Part shown: positions 35,015 through 45,657 of the stretch, one piece after another
How positions within the stretch are numbered: the stretch's first letter is position 1
Layout of the letters: each line of letters starts with the position of its first letter
DNA from: Demequina sp. B12
Lineage (GTDB): Bacteria > Actinomycetota > Actinomycetes > Actinomycetales > Demequinaceae
DNA: 64,000 nt
Direction: 5' to 3'
Assembly (NCBI RefSeq): GCF_028823635.1
Contig: NZ_JAPEHU010000002.1
Span: 310,001-374,000 of the forward strand
Made by a program: the position numbers and the translations under genes
Notes under the pieces: generated by a model
Databases searched by the model: none
What the model saw: only the letters and a program-made list of their open reading frames with translations
What the model was told of the DNA's origin: nothing

Positions 35015-35833
35015 ATGACGACACCGCATGAACTCATGGAGATTGCCCACGCTATCGCCCAGGAGGCGGCAACCCTGGTGCGAGAAGGTAGGCAACAAGC
35101 CGCGGTGGCAGGTACGAAGTCCTCGATCGTGGACATCGTGACCCAGATGGATATTGCAGCCGAGGACCTCATCCGCACCAGGCTCGCCGAACTCCGCCCC
35201 GACGACGCGGTTCATGGAGAAGAGCACGCTGACGTCTCCGGAACTTCTGGGGTCACCTGGATTGTGGACCCCATCGACGGCACCGTGAACTACCTGTACG
35301 GCCTTCCGCACTACGCGGTGTCGATTGCCGCTGTCACCGGTGAACCCCAGCCGCATACGTGGCAGTTGGAAGCCGGAGTGATTGTCGATGGCTCGGGGGC
35401 GACCTGGCAAGCATGTCGAGACGGAGGCTCATGGTGCAACGGCGAGCGCCTCGAGCGCGACTCCGGGCCGAGCCTTGAAAGCACGTTGGTCGCCACCGGC
35501 TTCCAGTATCAAGCGGCGCGACGTGCGCGGCAGGGGCAGATTGTCGCCCAATTGCTCCCACACGTCCGGGACATTCGCCGCTTGGGGTCTGCCGCAGTTG
35601 ATTTGTGTCATGTCGCGGCTGGAATCGTCGACGTCTACTACGAACATGGGCTCAACCCATGGGACTTCGCCGCGGGAATGCTGATCGCCCAGGAAGCCGG
35701 GCTTAAGGTCGCTGGACTGCATGGCGAGGCCGCTGATCAGAGGCTTCTGATCGCCGCCACCGAGGACCGCTGGGATGCCCTCCATGAGGCTCTGGTTGAA
35801 GCCGGCGCAGACGACACGTGGACCAGTTCCTAG
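35015..35833 (+). CDS. suhB: Inositol monophosphatase family protein
   Basis: Mg2+-dependent phosphatase that releases inositol from inositol phosphate; related members act on other sugar phosphates. The 272-residue protein has VHGEEHA (metal Glu), WIVDPIDGTVNYLYGLPHYA (metal-binding DPIDGT at 85-90) and NPWDFAAGMLIAQEAGL near the end. In actinobacteria inositol supplies phosphatidylinositol and mycothiol. The ATG at 35015 has CACGAT 7 nt upstream; an ATG at 35006 would add MVV. It is divergent from sepH and occupies the position of Rv2701c. Confidence 0.92.
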   Translation: MTTPHELMEIAHAIAQEAATLVREGRQQAAVAGTKSSIVDIVTQMDIAAEDLIRTRLAELRPDDAVHGEEHADVSGTSGVTWIVDPIDGTVNYLYGLPHYAVSIAAVTGEPQPHTWQLEAGVIVDGSGATWQACRDGGSWCNGERLERDSGPSLESTLVATGFQYQAARRARQGQIVAQLLPHVRDIRRLGSAAVDLCHVAAGIVDVYYEHGLNPWDFAAGMLIAQEAGLKVAGLHGEAADQRLLIAATEDRWDALHEALVEAGADDTWTSS

Positions 35834-35882
35834 CGCAAGAGTCGCGCCGCCGCGATTTTTGGGGCACAATGCCTGCGCTCGA

Positions 35883-35902
35883 GGGAACAAAAACGTGTTC
35901 CC
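35883..35902. promoter_or_regulatory. Perfect dyad upstream of the DUF4193 gene
   Basis: GGGAACA-aaaacg-TGTTCCC, a 7-bp perfect inverted repeat. An outer repeat, CAATGCC (35867-35873) and GGCATTG (35904-35910), extends it. A CACAAT hexamer at 35865-35870 may be the -10, which would put the dyad near the transcription start. It could be an operator, an mRNA hairpin, or a terminator of the previous gene. Confidence 0.45.
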
Positions 35903-35950
35903 GGGCATTGAGTAAACGCACGGTGAACGCGTGAAGGGAACTACCGCCTG

Positions 35951-36250
35951 ATGGCAACTGATTACGACGCTCCTCGCAAGACCGACGACGAGATCTCCGC
36001 TGACTCCATTGAGGAGCTGAAGGCTCGCCGTAACGACAAGACGTCGGGTGTGGTCGACGAGGATGAGACGGAGGCTGCAGAGGGCTTTGAGCTGCCCGGC
36101 GCAGACCTCTCCGGAGAGGAGCTCTCCGTGCGCGTGTTGCCTGCACAGCAGGACGAGTTCACGTGTATGTCTTGCTTCCTGGTCCACCACCGAAGCCAGC
36201 TCGCGGAGATGCGGGGCGACCAGCCCATCTGCTCCGAGTGCGCGGCATAA
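35951..36250 (+). CDS. DUF4193 family zinc-ribbon-like protein
   Basis: A 99-residue actinobacterial protein of unknown function. The N-terminal 60 residues are acidic and probably flexible; the C-terminal end carries the family motif FTCMSCFLVHHRSQLAE followed by CSEC, four cysteines suited to zinc. Expression is often strong and the family nearly universal in actinobacteria, which is general knowledge rather than seen here. AAGGGA lies 10 nt before the ATG. The long dyad upstream suggests regulation. dut follows 19 nt later. Confidence 0.9.
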   Translation: MATDYDAPRKTDDEISADSIEELKARRNDKTSGVVDEDETEAAEGFELPGADLSGEELSVRVLPAQQDEFTCMSCFLVHHRSQLAEMRGDQPICSECAA

Positions 36251-36269
36251 GGACTGAGGTCACTCCACA

Positions 36270-36716
36270 GTGAATGCGGTAGAGATCCTGGTCTCCACGA
36301 CGGAGGCCGGGGTTCCTCTGCCTTCCTTCGCACACCCCGGTGATGCCGGAGCTGACTTGACCACGCGTGTCGACGTCACGCTGGCTCCGGGGGAGCGGGC
36401 CACCGTTCCCACAGGGATTCGGATCGCGTTGCCGATGGGCTACGCGGCCTTTATCCACCCCCGGTCTGGAATGGCTTCTCGGCACGGACTCACCATCGTG
36501 AATGCACCGGGAACCGTCGATGCGGGGTACCGTGGCGAGGTTCAAGTGACGCTGCTCAACACGGACGCCTCAACTCCACTTGAGTTGCACGCAGGTGATC
36601 GCATCGCGCAGATGGTGATCCAGCGTGTCGAGCAGCCCACCTTTGTGGTGGTCGACGAGCTTCCCGATTCGGAGCGCGGCGACGGGGGATTCGGTTCGAC
36701 AGGAGTACGGGCATGA
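36270..36716 (+). CDS. dut: Deoxyuridine 5'-triphosphate nucleotidohydrolase (dUTPase)
   Basis: Hydrolyses dUTP to dUMP and pyrophosphate, keeping uracil out of DNA. The 148-residue trimeric-type protein has all five family motifs: HPGDAGADLTT, PRSGMASRHG, GTVDAGYRGEVQVTLLN, GDRIAQMVIQ and the C-terminal glycine-rich lid GDGGFGSTG. GTG start. Its last 4 nt overlap the start of the DUF3710 gene. Confidence 0.97.
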   Translation: MNAVEILVSTTEAGVPLPSFAHPGDAGADLTTRVDVTLAPGERATVPTGIRIALPMGYAAFIHPRSGMASRHGLTIVNAPGTVDAGYRGEVQVTLLNTDASTPLELHAGDRIAQMVIQRVEQPTFVVVDELPDSERGDGGFGSTGVRA

Positions 36717-37342
36717 GTGAGGCAGTGGCATACGACGACGGACTGGACGCCCTCGAAAGCGCCGATGGTCCATGGAGTTGGGACCACGTCCCTGAAGGCA
36801 AGGACTTCATCTACTACGGGCCCTTGCGTCTGCCGGCTGTGGCCCACATGCGTGTGCGCGCCGAGATCGATCCGAAGACCCGCAAGTGCGGTGCAGTGAG
36901 CGTCAAGGTAGCCGACTGTCAGGTGCAGTTGCAGGTGATTGCAGCGCCCCGCGGCACCGGTCAGTGGACCGAAGTCAGGCGCGCGATTACGGCACGCTTG
37001 CGCAGCACCGGACGTATCGAAGCCGAAGAGGGACGTTTCGGACCTGAGCTCGCCGCACATATCACTCGGCAGAACAAGAAGGGCGAGACCGTGGTCATCC
37101 CGATGCGTTTTCAAGGCATCGACGGTGATCGCTGGTTGCTCAAAGCTGCGGCTATGGGGCCTTCTGTTCACTCGGCCGACACTCGTGCCCGCATCGATGC
37201 GTTCCTCAGCAACTGTGCCGTGGAGCGTGGACCTGAGGCGATGATCGCCGGCACGATCCTCGTACTTGACACGCCGAAGTTCACGTCTGAGGAGTCCGCA
37301 CCCGACGCGGAGTCCGAGGCTCCCGCGACTGAAGAGGACTGA
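36713..37342 (+). CDS. DUF3710 family protein
   Basis: A 209-residue soluble protein of unknown function. Family features visible are YGPLRLPAVAHMRVRAEID near residue 36 and MRFQGIDGDRWLLKAAAMGP about residue 130, followed by an acidic tail rich in Glu, Ser and Ala. It begins with an ATGA overlap with dut and is followed 8 nt later by an OB-fold protein gene, all probably one operon. This gene order (dut, DUF3710, OB-fold, DUF3159, TrkA pair) is a conserved actinobacterial cluster. Confidence 0.88.
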   Translation: MSEAVAYDDGLDALESADGPWSWDHVPEGKDFIYYGPLRLPAVAHMRVRAEIDPKTRKCGAVSVKVADCQVQLQVIAAPRGTGQWTEVRRAITARLRSTGRIEAEEGRFGPELAAHITRQNKKGETVVIPMRFQGIDGDRWLLKAAAMGPSVHSADTRARIDAFLSNCAVERGPEAMIAGTILVLDTPKFTSEESAPDAESEAPATEED

Positions 37343-37350
37343 CCACTTCC

Positions 37351-37626
37351 GTGACTGTCACCGACGACGTCGTCAACATCGAGAACGCTGCGGCACGCAC
37401 TCTCGTCACCGTGAAGGGCCGTATCGTGGCGCTGCGTGTTGAGCCTCGCGATGCGGCACCGCAGTTGACTGCTCGTATCGACGACGGCACCGGTCGTCTC
37501 GATGCGGTGTTCATGGGTAGGCGGGAGATTCCTGGCATCGAGGCCGGGGCCATGGTGACTTTCCACGGTCGAGTCAGCGATGCGGAAGCATTGCCCCGTA
37601 TTTTCAACCCCCAGTACACGCTGTGA
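37351..37626 (+). CDS. OB-fold nucleic acid-binding domain protein
   Basis: A 91-residue protein consisting of one OB-fold: TLVTVKGRIVALRVEP, then ARIDDGTGRLDAVFMGRREI, then GAMVTFHGRVSD, matching the strand pattern of tRNA-anticodon-binding and RecG-wedge OB domains. There is no catalytic motif. GTG start. The last bases overlap the likely start of the DUF3159 gene. The role is unknown; binding of single-stranded nucleic acid is inference from the fold. Confidence 0.82.
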   Translation: MTVTDDVVNIENAAARTLVTVKGRIVALRVEPRDAAPQLTARIDDGTGRLDAVFMGRREIPGIEAGAMVTFHGRVSDAEALPRIFNPQYTL

Positions 37627-38381
37627 TGTCGCACGAGTCGTCGTCTCCGGCGGGTGACCCGGAGCCTGCCGCGCAGGACACGCACGATCGCGCCCCGGAA
37701 GCGGCGGAAGCCGCGAGTGAGGCTCTCAACGCTGGACGTTTGGGCCAAGTCATGCAGGCGGAGGAGTTTTCCTTCGCTGACGCCATCGGAGGCTGGCGTG
37801 GATTCGCGGAGTCCGTGGCTCCAGGGTTCGTGTTTGTCGTCGCGTTCTTGGTCGACGGGGGTATGCGCGTTCCCGTGATCGCTGCTGTCGTCACGATGCT
37901 GGTGTTGGTTGCGGTCCGATTGGTCCAGCGATCCACCATTCAGCAGGCCCTGACCGGTGCCGTGGGTGTCGCGATCGGTGCGATTTGGGCTTGGCGCACG
38001 GGTGAGCCCTCCGACTACTTCGTGTGGGGCTTGTGGATCAACATCATCTATGGCGCCGCCACCGTAGTGTCGATGGCCGTGCGTTGGCCGCTGGTCGGCA
38101 TCGCGGTGGGACTCTTGCGCGGGGACTGGACGTCATGGCGCAAGGACCCGCGCCAGATGAGGGTGATGCAGCGTGCGAGTGCGCTGTTGGTAGCGATGTA
38201 TGCCGTCCGTTTGGCTGTGCAGCTGCCGCTTTACCTCAGTGACCAGACCGCAGCTCTAGGCGTCGCGCGGCTCGCGATGGGGGTGCCGCTCTTCGCGCTC
38301 ACACTCTGGGTGGTGTGGCTCATGGTGCAGAGCGCAGCACCGCGTCAAGAGCCTCAGGATCCGCCTCAGCAGACACAATAA
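37623..38381 (+). CDS. DUF3159 family membrane protein
   Basis: A 252-residue protein with a 55-residue charged N-terminal segment (to about MQAEEFSFADAIGGWRG) and six hydrophobic helices, including APGFVFVVAFLVDGGMRVPV and DYFVWGLWINIIYGAATVVS. The loop GDWTSWRKDPRQMRVMQRAS is characteristic of the family. The function is unknown. The assumed start is GTG at 37623, overlapping the OB-fold stop; the next codon is ATG. Its 3' end overlaps the convergent RCK gene by 62 nt, an unusually long overlap. Confidence 0.86.
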   Translation: MMSHESSSPAGDPEPAAQDTHDRAPEAAEAASEALNAGRLGQVMQAEEFSFADAIGGWRGFAESVAPGFVFVVAFLVDGGMRVPVIAAVVTMLVLVAVRLVQRSTIQQALTGAVGVAIGAIWAWRTGEPSDYFVWGLWINIIYGAATVVSMAVRWPLVGIAVGLLRGDWTSWRKDPRQMRVMQRASALLVAMYAVRLAVQLPLYLSDQTAALGVARLAMGVPLFALTLWVVWLMVQSAAPRQEPQDPPQQTQ

Positions 38382-38985
38382 AGAGCAACTCGTCGAGTGC
38401 TTCTAGAGTGTCAGCTGGGCTAGGGGCAATGGTGCGGTCCGAGCGCACGATGCACGACAGCACTGTCTCCGGAGGCCACGGGATCTGACGCACGGTTGCC
38501 CCGACCACGGGGGAGTCGGGCGGTAGCGTCACCTCGATGATGGACGCGCCTGATTGGTGGAAGGTGAACACCTTGACCAAGTCACCGACGGCCACAGCCT
38601 CTTCCACCATCGCGGTCATGATGCGGGGTGTGGAGACCGCCACATCAACGCCCCATTGTGCGTCGTACATCCACTCATTGCGAGGGTTGTTGACGCGTGC
38701 CACGGTACGTGGAACTCCGAACTCTGTCTTGGCAAGGAATGACACCACCAGGTTCGCTTTGTCGTCACCGGTGGCTGCCACCACGACGTCCATGTTCTCG
38801 GTGCCAGCTTCCGTCAACGCCGTCATTTCGCACGCATCTGCGAGCATCCATTCGGCTTCGGCGACTTGGGCTACGCGCATCGCGGCGGGGGAATGATCCA
38901 TGAGCATGACTTCGTGCCCGTGGTTCAGGAGGTCTCGTGCGATGGACCGCCCCACCGAGCCGGCGCCTGCGATCAGCACTCTCAT
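38320..38985 (-). CDS. TrkA-type RCK potassium regulator, second of pair (CeoB-like)
   Basis: A 221-residue cytosolic regulator with an N-terminal Rossmann NAD-binding domain (MRVLIAGAGSVGRSIARDLL, dinucleotide motif GxGxxG) and the acidic end of strand two in VMLMDHS, followed by an RCK_C-type domain from about residue 135. Such proteins gate potassium transporters in response to nucleotides. It overlaps the upstream RCK gene by 4 nt (ATGA), so the two are coupled, and matches Rv2691 in position. Its end overlaps DUF3159 by 62 nt. Confidence 0.9.
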   Translation of the reverse strand: MRVLIAGAGSVGRSIARDLLNHGHEVMLMDHSPAAMRVAQVAEAEWMLADACEMTALTEAGTENMDVVVAATGDDKANLVVSFLAKTEFGVPRTVARVNNPRNEWMYDAQWGVDVAVSTPRIMTAMVEEAVAVGDLVKVFTFHQSGASIIEVTLPPDSPVVGATVRQIPWPPETVLSCIVRSDRTIAPSPADTLEALDELLFIVSAEADPEALDAVLRSAP

Positions 38986-39647
38986 GACGACGCTCCAGGT
39001 GCTCGTGAGACAACGCGTTCTGCGGTGCCAGCGGTGGCGGCCGGAATCACGAAGTGTGCTTCGTCGTCGGCCTGGATGATCGTAGTGGCGTCGGGCAGAA
39101 GAGCTTTTCCAAAGCGCACGAGGTACGCCACACGGGTGCCAGAGGCATGTTCGATCTCTGTCACCTTTTTGCCGATCCAGGCGCCGTTGAACGCAAGTCT
39201 CCGTACGGCAACTCCCGCGTTGGAGTCGGCGAATGACTCCTCGACGCCCCCGGGGAGAAGGCGCGACACGATTTGGGCGCTCGTCCATGGCACCGGTGCG
39301 ACGGTGGGGATTCCGAGCCGGCGGTACACCTCTGCACGGCCGGAGTCGGCGATACGGGCGATCACGTTCTCGACCCCGTATGTCTCGCGGACGACGCGCG
39401 CCGCGAGAATGTTGGAGTTGTCGCCGGAGGACACGGCAGCGAACGCGTAGGCCTGTTCCACCCCGGCAGAGACGAGCGTCTCGCGGTCAAAGCCGATGCC
39501 GGTGATCTTCTGTCCCTGAAACTCGCTCGGGAGGCGTCTGAAGGCGTCACCTACGCGGTCGATCACCGAGACAGAGTGCCCGCGCGACTCAAACTCAACG
39601 GCCAACGAGGAGCCTGTACGGCCACAACCCATGATGACTATGTGCAC
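38982..39647 (-). CDS. TrkA-type RCK potassium regulator, first of pair (CeoC-like)
   Basis: A 221-residue cytosolic regulator built like its neighbour: Rossmann domain starting MHIVIMGCGRTGSSLAVEF, acidic nucleotide-binding residue in VSVIDRV, then an RCK_C-type region around AWIGKKVTEIEHASGTRVAY. It starts at GTG 39647; TATACC on the minus strand about 10 nt upstream is a possible -10. It is divergent from the KimA-like permease, 41 nt away. Two separate RCK proteins probably form a heteromer; no TrkH/KtrB-type pore protein is encoded in the window. Confidence 0.9.
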   Translation of the reverse strand: MHIVIMGCGRTGSSLAVEFESRGHSVSVIDRVGDAFRRLPSEFQGQKITGIGFDRETLVSAGVEQAYAFAAVSSGDNSNILAARVVRETYGVENVIARIADSGRAEVYRRLGIPTVAPVPWTSAQIVSRLLPGGVEESFADSNAGVAVRRLAFNGAWIGKKVTEIEHASGTRVAYLVRFGKALLPDATTIIQADDEAHFVIPAATAGTAERVVSRAPGASS

Positions 39648-39688
39648 GGTCCCCCACGGTATACCCCCTGCGCCTAGGATGGTGTGAC

Positions 39689-41587
39689 GTGGGAGGACTT
39701 CTGCAACAAATGCGGCGCCTGGTGTTTGGGCAGCCCATCGCGACCGATGCTGTAGTACCGGTGACGTTGCGCACGCGGTTGGCGCTTCCAGTGTTTGGTG
39801 CAGGCATTTTGTCTGCCGTCTTGTATGCGCCAGATGCTGTTGTTGACGCGCTCCGACGTGGAAGCCAGCAAGGCGCCATTCCTTACATGGCGCTTGGTGT
39901 GGTTCTCATCATGGTGCTGTTGGGCTTGGCTTACAGGTCGAATGTCCACGCCCGTCCGGACAGTCTGGGCGACTACGGGCTGGTACGCGATGTCCTCGGG
40001 CGGCGTGCTGGCGTCGTGACAGGGGCGTCCGTCCTGGTGGACTATTTGTTTACGGTCGCCGTTTCGGTTGCCGCATTGACGCAGCTGGTGGCGTTCTTGA
40101 TCCCGCAACTCCAGAAGTGGGATGTCCAGCTCTCTGTTGGACTTGTCGGAATCGTTGCGGTCGTTGCTTTGCGAGTCGTGCGTGACCGTGCACGGGTCAT
40201 TTTGGGCGTGTGGTTTGGTTTCTTGCTGATCATTGCCGTGATGGTGGTGTTCGGTGTGTCGAGCCATGGCACTGACACCACAAGCCCTATCGCGGCAAAT
40301 GCCCCGGAGACATGGTCTGTGTGGTTTGCCTATGCGGGGGCCATCGCTTCCGGTGCCGTGATGGTGACGGGCATCGAACACTTGGCATCGTCCGCGCCCA
40401 ATCATGCGAAGCCGCGCGGCAAACGCGCGGGGCGCACCCTCATCATCGCGGTGATTGCCTCGGCGCTGGCGTTCTTCGCAGTCGCGCTCCTGGCCTGGAT
40501 GTATCGCATCACCGGGTGGTCCAAGGGGCCCATTCTGTTGCAGGTGGCGCAGGGGGTCTTCGACAATGCCGTTGCGGTGTGGATCATCGCGATCGTGTCG
40601 GCGGCTCTGCTCTACGCTGCGGTCGCGGCCGTGTTCCGCCGTTTCTCCAACCTGACGTCGTACTTGGCCAAGGACGCGTATCTGCCGCGGCAGTTCACGA
40701 TGCGCAACGACCGCGCGGTGCTGCGTGGTGGCGTGTTATTGGTCGCGGGTGCATCTGCCGTGGTGGTCGCATTCGCTGGCGCTGAGGTCGAAACGCTGAT
40801 CCACCTCTATGTGATCGGCGTCTTTACGTCGATCGTGCTCAGCCAAGTGGCCATGATCCGGTGGACCAACAGCAAGCTGAAGTTGGCCACACGCCGCAAG
40901 TCGCGGGTGCGCTTGCAGTCTCGCCGCGTGCTGCACATCGTCGCGACTACGGTGGCTGCCGCCGTATGGATTGTGGTGCTGGTCTTCAACTTCCTCAGCG
41001 GGGCCTGGATCGCTATCGCGCTGATCTGTGGCCTCGTGGTGCTGATGCATGCCGTGAACCGCCACTATGCGGCGGTCCGGGCTGATGTGCGTTTGCAGCC
41101 CTCCGATCTGGAAGTGGCGCTTCCTAGTTCGACTCGTGGCGTGGTGCTGATTGCTCAACTGCACCGTCCCGCATTGCGCGCATTGGCGTATGCGAAGGCG
41201 GCGCGGCACTCCACTCTTGAAGCGGTGGGCGTACAGATCGAGCGTGAGCCCGCGTTGCAACTGCAACGGGATTGGGGCCGGATCGACTCCGGAGTCCCGC
41301 TCGTGATTTTGGACTCGCCCTACCGGGACCTGGTGGGGCCAGTGATGGAGTATGTGACCACCATTCACCGCACCTCACCGCGCGAAGTCGTCGTCGTGTA
41401 TGTGCCGGAGTACATCGTGGGCCGCTGGTGGGAGCGGTCCCTCCACAACCGTTCCACGACGAAGTTGCGTCAGCAGTTGCTAGGACTCAAGGGCGTCGTC
41501 GTGGCCGCGGTGCCGTGGCACTTGGAGTCCGCTCGTGAAGAGGTTCAACATGAGGAAGCCCCCGAACCAGGAGAGCAACTACCGTGA
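39689..41587 (+). CDS. APC-superfamily permease with cytosolic C-terminal domain (KimA-like)
   Basis: A 632-residue protein: about twelve transmembrane helices (residues 28-455) in the APC fold, for example FGAGILSAVLYAPDAVVDAL and VLVDYLFTVAVSVAALTQLV, then a soluble 170-residue C-terminal domain with a UspA-like look (VLIAQLHRPALRALAYAKAA, REVVVVYVPEYIVGRWW). This layout is shared with the KimA family of potassium importers, some of which are controlled by cyclic di-AMP through the soluble domain. Being divergent from two RCK potassium regulators supports a potassium role over amino acid transport; this remains inference. GTG start with TAGGAT 8 nt upstream. The stop overlaps the methyltransferase start. 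Confidence 0.82.
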   Translation: MGGLLQQMRRLVFGQPIATDAVVPVTLRTRLALPVFGAGILSAVLYAPDAVVDALRRGSQQGAIPYMALGVVLIMVLLGLAYRSNVHARPDSLGDYGLVRDVLGRRAGVVTGASVLVDYLFTVAVSVAALTQLVAFLIPQLQKWDVQLSVGLVGIVAVVALRVVRDRARVILGVWFGFLLIIAVMVVFGVSSHGTDTTSPIAANAPETWSVWFAYAGAIASGAVMVTGIEHLASSAPNHAKPRGKRAGRTLIIAVIASALAFFAVALLAWMYRITGWSKGPILLQVAQGVFDNAVAVWIIAIVSAALLYAAVAAVFRRFSNLTSYLAKDAYLPRQFTMRNDRAVLRGGVLLVAGASAVVVAFAGAEVETLIHLYVIGVFTSIVLSQVAMIRWTNSKLKLATRRKSRVRLQSRRVLHIVATTVAAAVWIVVLVFNFLSGAWIAIALICGLVVLMHAVNRHYAAVRADVRLQPSDLEVALPSSTRGVVLIAQLHRPALRALAYAKAARHSTLEAVGVQIEREPALQLQRDWGRIDSGVPLVILDSPYRDLVGPVMEYVTTIHRTSPREVVVVYVPEYIVGRWWERSLHNRSTTKLRQQLLGLKGVVVAAVPWHLESAREEVQHEEAPEPGEQLP

Positions 41588-42783
41588 GTGACCTTGTTGA
41601 CCTGACCATTGGCGCTCCTGCGCACGGTGGACACTGTGTGGCCCGGCTTGACGGGCGGGTGGTGTTTGTTCGCCACGCGTTGCCGGGGGAGACGGTGCGT
41701 GCTCGTCTCACCGAGTCGGGCGAAGACGCCAAGCTCTGGCGAGCCGATGCTGTCGAGATCATCGAGCCGTCGCCAGATCGTGTACCAAGCGTGTGGCCGG
41801 AAGCCGGACCGGGCGGCGTGGGTGGGGGAGAACTTGCGCATGTGAGTCTGGCCGGCCAGTTGGCGTGGAAGGAGTCCGTGCTGCGCGAGTCCTTCGAGCG
41901 CTTCGCGAAGGCTCCTTTTCCCGGGGTCGTGGCGCAGGTGCCGGGTGACGCTGAGAGCGGCGGACTGCGGTACCGGACACGGGTCAGCGCCACCGCGGAC
42001 TCCGAAGGGCGCGCGAGCATGGCCGTTCATCGGTCGCGCGACTTGCGAGCACTCGAGTCGATGCCGCTTGCCACTGAAGCGGTGGAAGAGGCGCTCCTGG
42101 GGAACCGCTTCCCGGCCGGGGCACGCGTCAGTATCGCGCAGGGGTCAGACGGTGTGACGCGCACCATGGTCAACGGCAAACCGTGGCACAACGGCCGCGC
42201 TGACTCGCGGAAGAACGCCGCGCGCACGGTCCGACAAGACGTCAGGGCCGGCGACGAACTCGCGCAGTTCCGCGTCAGCGCTGACGGGTTCTGGCAGGTG
42301 CATCGCGGAGCTGCCCAGCTCTTGGTCGACACGGTCCTGGATGCAGTGGGTGAGGCCGCGCGCGTGGCCGACCTCTACGCCGGAGCCGGCTTGTTTTCAC
42401 TGCCGTTGGCGATGACAGGGCGTGACGTCATCTCGATTGAGTCCGATGCCCAGGCAAGCCGTGCGGCCAAGCGCAACTGCCACCACTATCCCCAGGTAGA
42501 CGTGGTTCACGGCGACGTCCGGCGTGAACTGAGCCGAGGCATCGGCCCGGTTGACGCAGTGGTATTGGACCCGCCGCGTTCTGGCGCAGGAGCCAAGACC
42601 CTCGAGTTGGTGGGCGCTGTACGCGCCAACCACCTGGTCTATGTTGCTTGTGACCCTGTTGCCTTGGCGCGGGACACCGCGATCTTGGCGACGTTGGGAT
42701 ACGCGTTGGTGCGGGCGGAAGCCGTGGATCTGTTTCCCATGACCCATCACATGGAAACCATCGCCACATTTGAGCGCAGGTAG
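41584..42783 (+). CDS. TRAM-domain class I SAM-dependent RNA methyltransferase (TrmA/RlmD family)
   Basis: A 399-residue predicted RNA uridine-C5 methyltransferase. The N-terminal TRAM domain (about 1-60) reads TIGAPAHGGHCVARLDGRVV; the C-terminal Rossmann fold has VADLYAGAGLFSLPLA (SAM site), VVLDPPRSGAG and the catalytic cysteine in YVACDPVALARD. The cysteine cluster that holds the iron-sulphur centre in RlmD-like enzymes is missing: the corresponding region is GGGELAHVSLAGQLAWK. It overlaps the permease gene by 4 nt (GTGA), so the two are co-expressed, as with Rv2689c-Rv2690c. Target RNA position is unknown. Confidence 0.88.
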   Translation: MSDLVDLTIGAPAHGGHCVARLDGRVVFVRHALPGETVRARLTESGEDAKLWRADAVEIIEPSPDRVPSVWPEAGPGGVGGGELAHVSLAGQLAWKESVLRESFERFAKAPFPGVVAQVPGDAESGGLRYRTRVSATADSEGRASMAVHRSRDLRALESMPLATEAVEEALLGNRFPAGARVSIAQGSDGVTRTMVNGKPWHNGRADSRKNAARTVRQDVRAGDELAQFRVSADGFWQVHRGAAQLLVDTVLDAVGEAARVADLYAGAGLFSLPLAMTGRDVISIESDAQASRAAKRNCHHYPQVDVVHGDVRRELSRGIGPVDAVVLDPPRSGAGAKTLELVGAVRANHLVYVACDPVALARDTAILATLGYALVRAEAVDLFPMTHHMETIATFERR

Positions 42784-42824
42784 TCACCAGGAAGTGCTCC
42801 GCATCTGAGGGTCCTAAGTCCCGG

Positions 42825-42830
42825 TAGACT
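42825..42830 (+). promoter_or_regulatory. Candidate -10 for acnA
   Basis: TAGACT lies about 31 nt before the acnA ATG, leaving room for a start point and the GGAGG ribosome site. No good -35 is visible. Confidence 0.4.
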
Positions 42831-42861
42831 GTCAGCCGGTCAACACCAACGGAGGATGTCT

Positions 42862-45540
<2,679 letters not shown>

Positions 45541-45562
45541 GACACATATTTGACACCACGTG

Positions 45563-45595
45563 AGGGGCGTCGTGACGAACAGTCACGGCGCCCCT
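45563..45595. terminator. Hairpin after acnA
   Basis: AGGGGCGTCGTGAC (45563-45576) pairs with GTCACGGCGCCCCT (45582-45595), one G-T wobble, with a 5-nt loop. It is followed by TTG, then the dxs promoter region. Confidence 0.8.
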
Positions 45596-45621
45596 TGCGC
45601 CACTTCCCGGCCGGTTCGCCG

Positions 45622-45627
45622 TACAGT
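45622..45627 (+). promoter_or_regulatory. Candidate -10 for dxs
   Basis: TACAGT lies about 30 nt before the dxs start, between the acnA terminator and the AGGAGG ribosome site. Confidence 0.4.
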
Positions 45628-45657
45628 GGTTCTCACCCCACACCCTCAGGAGGTTGC

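Noticed and set aside
34919-35410. N-terminal extension of SepH by about 160 residues
   Set aside because: It overlaps the divergent inositol monophosphatase gene and resembles no SepH; the ATG at 34918 begins the conserved domain.
35883-35902. LexA (SOS) box upstream of the DUF4193 gene
   Set aside because: Actinobacterial SOS boxes are GAAC-N4-GTTC; here the half-sites are 8 nt apart.
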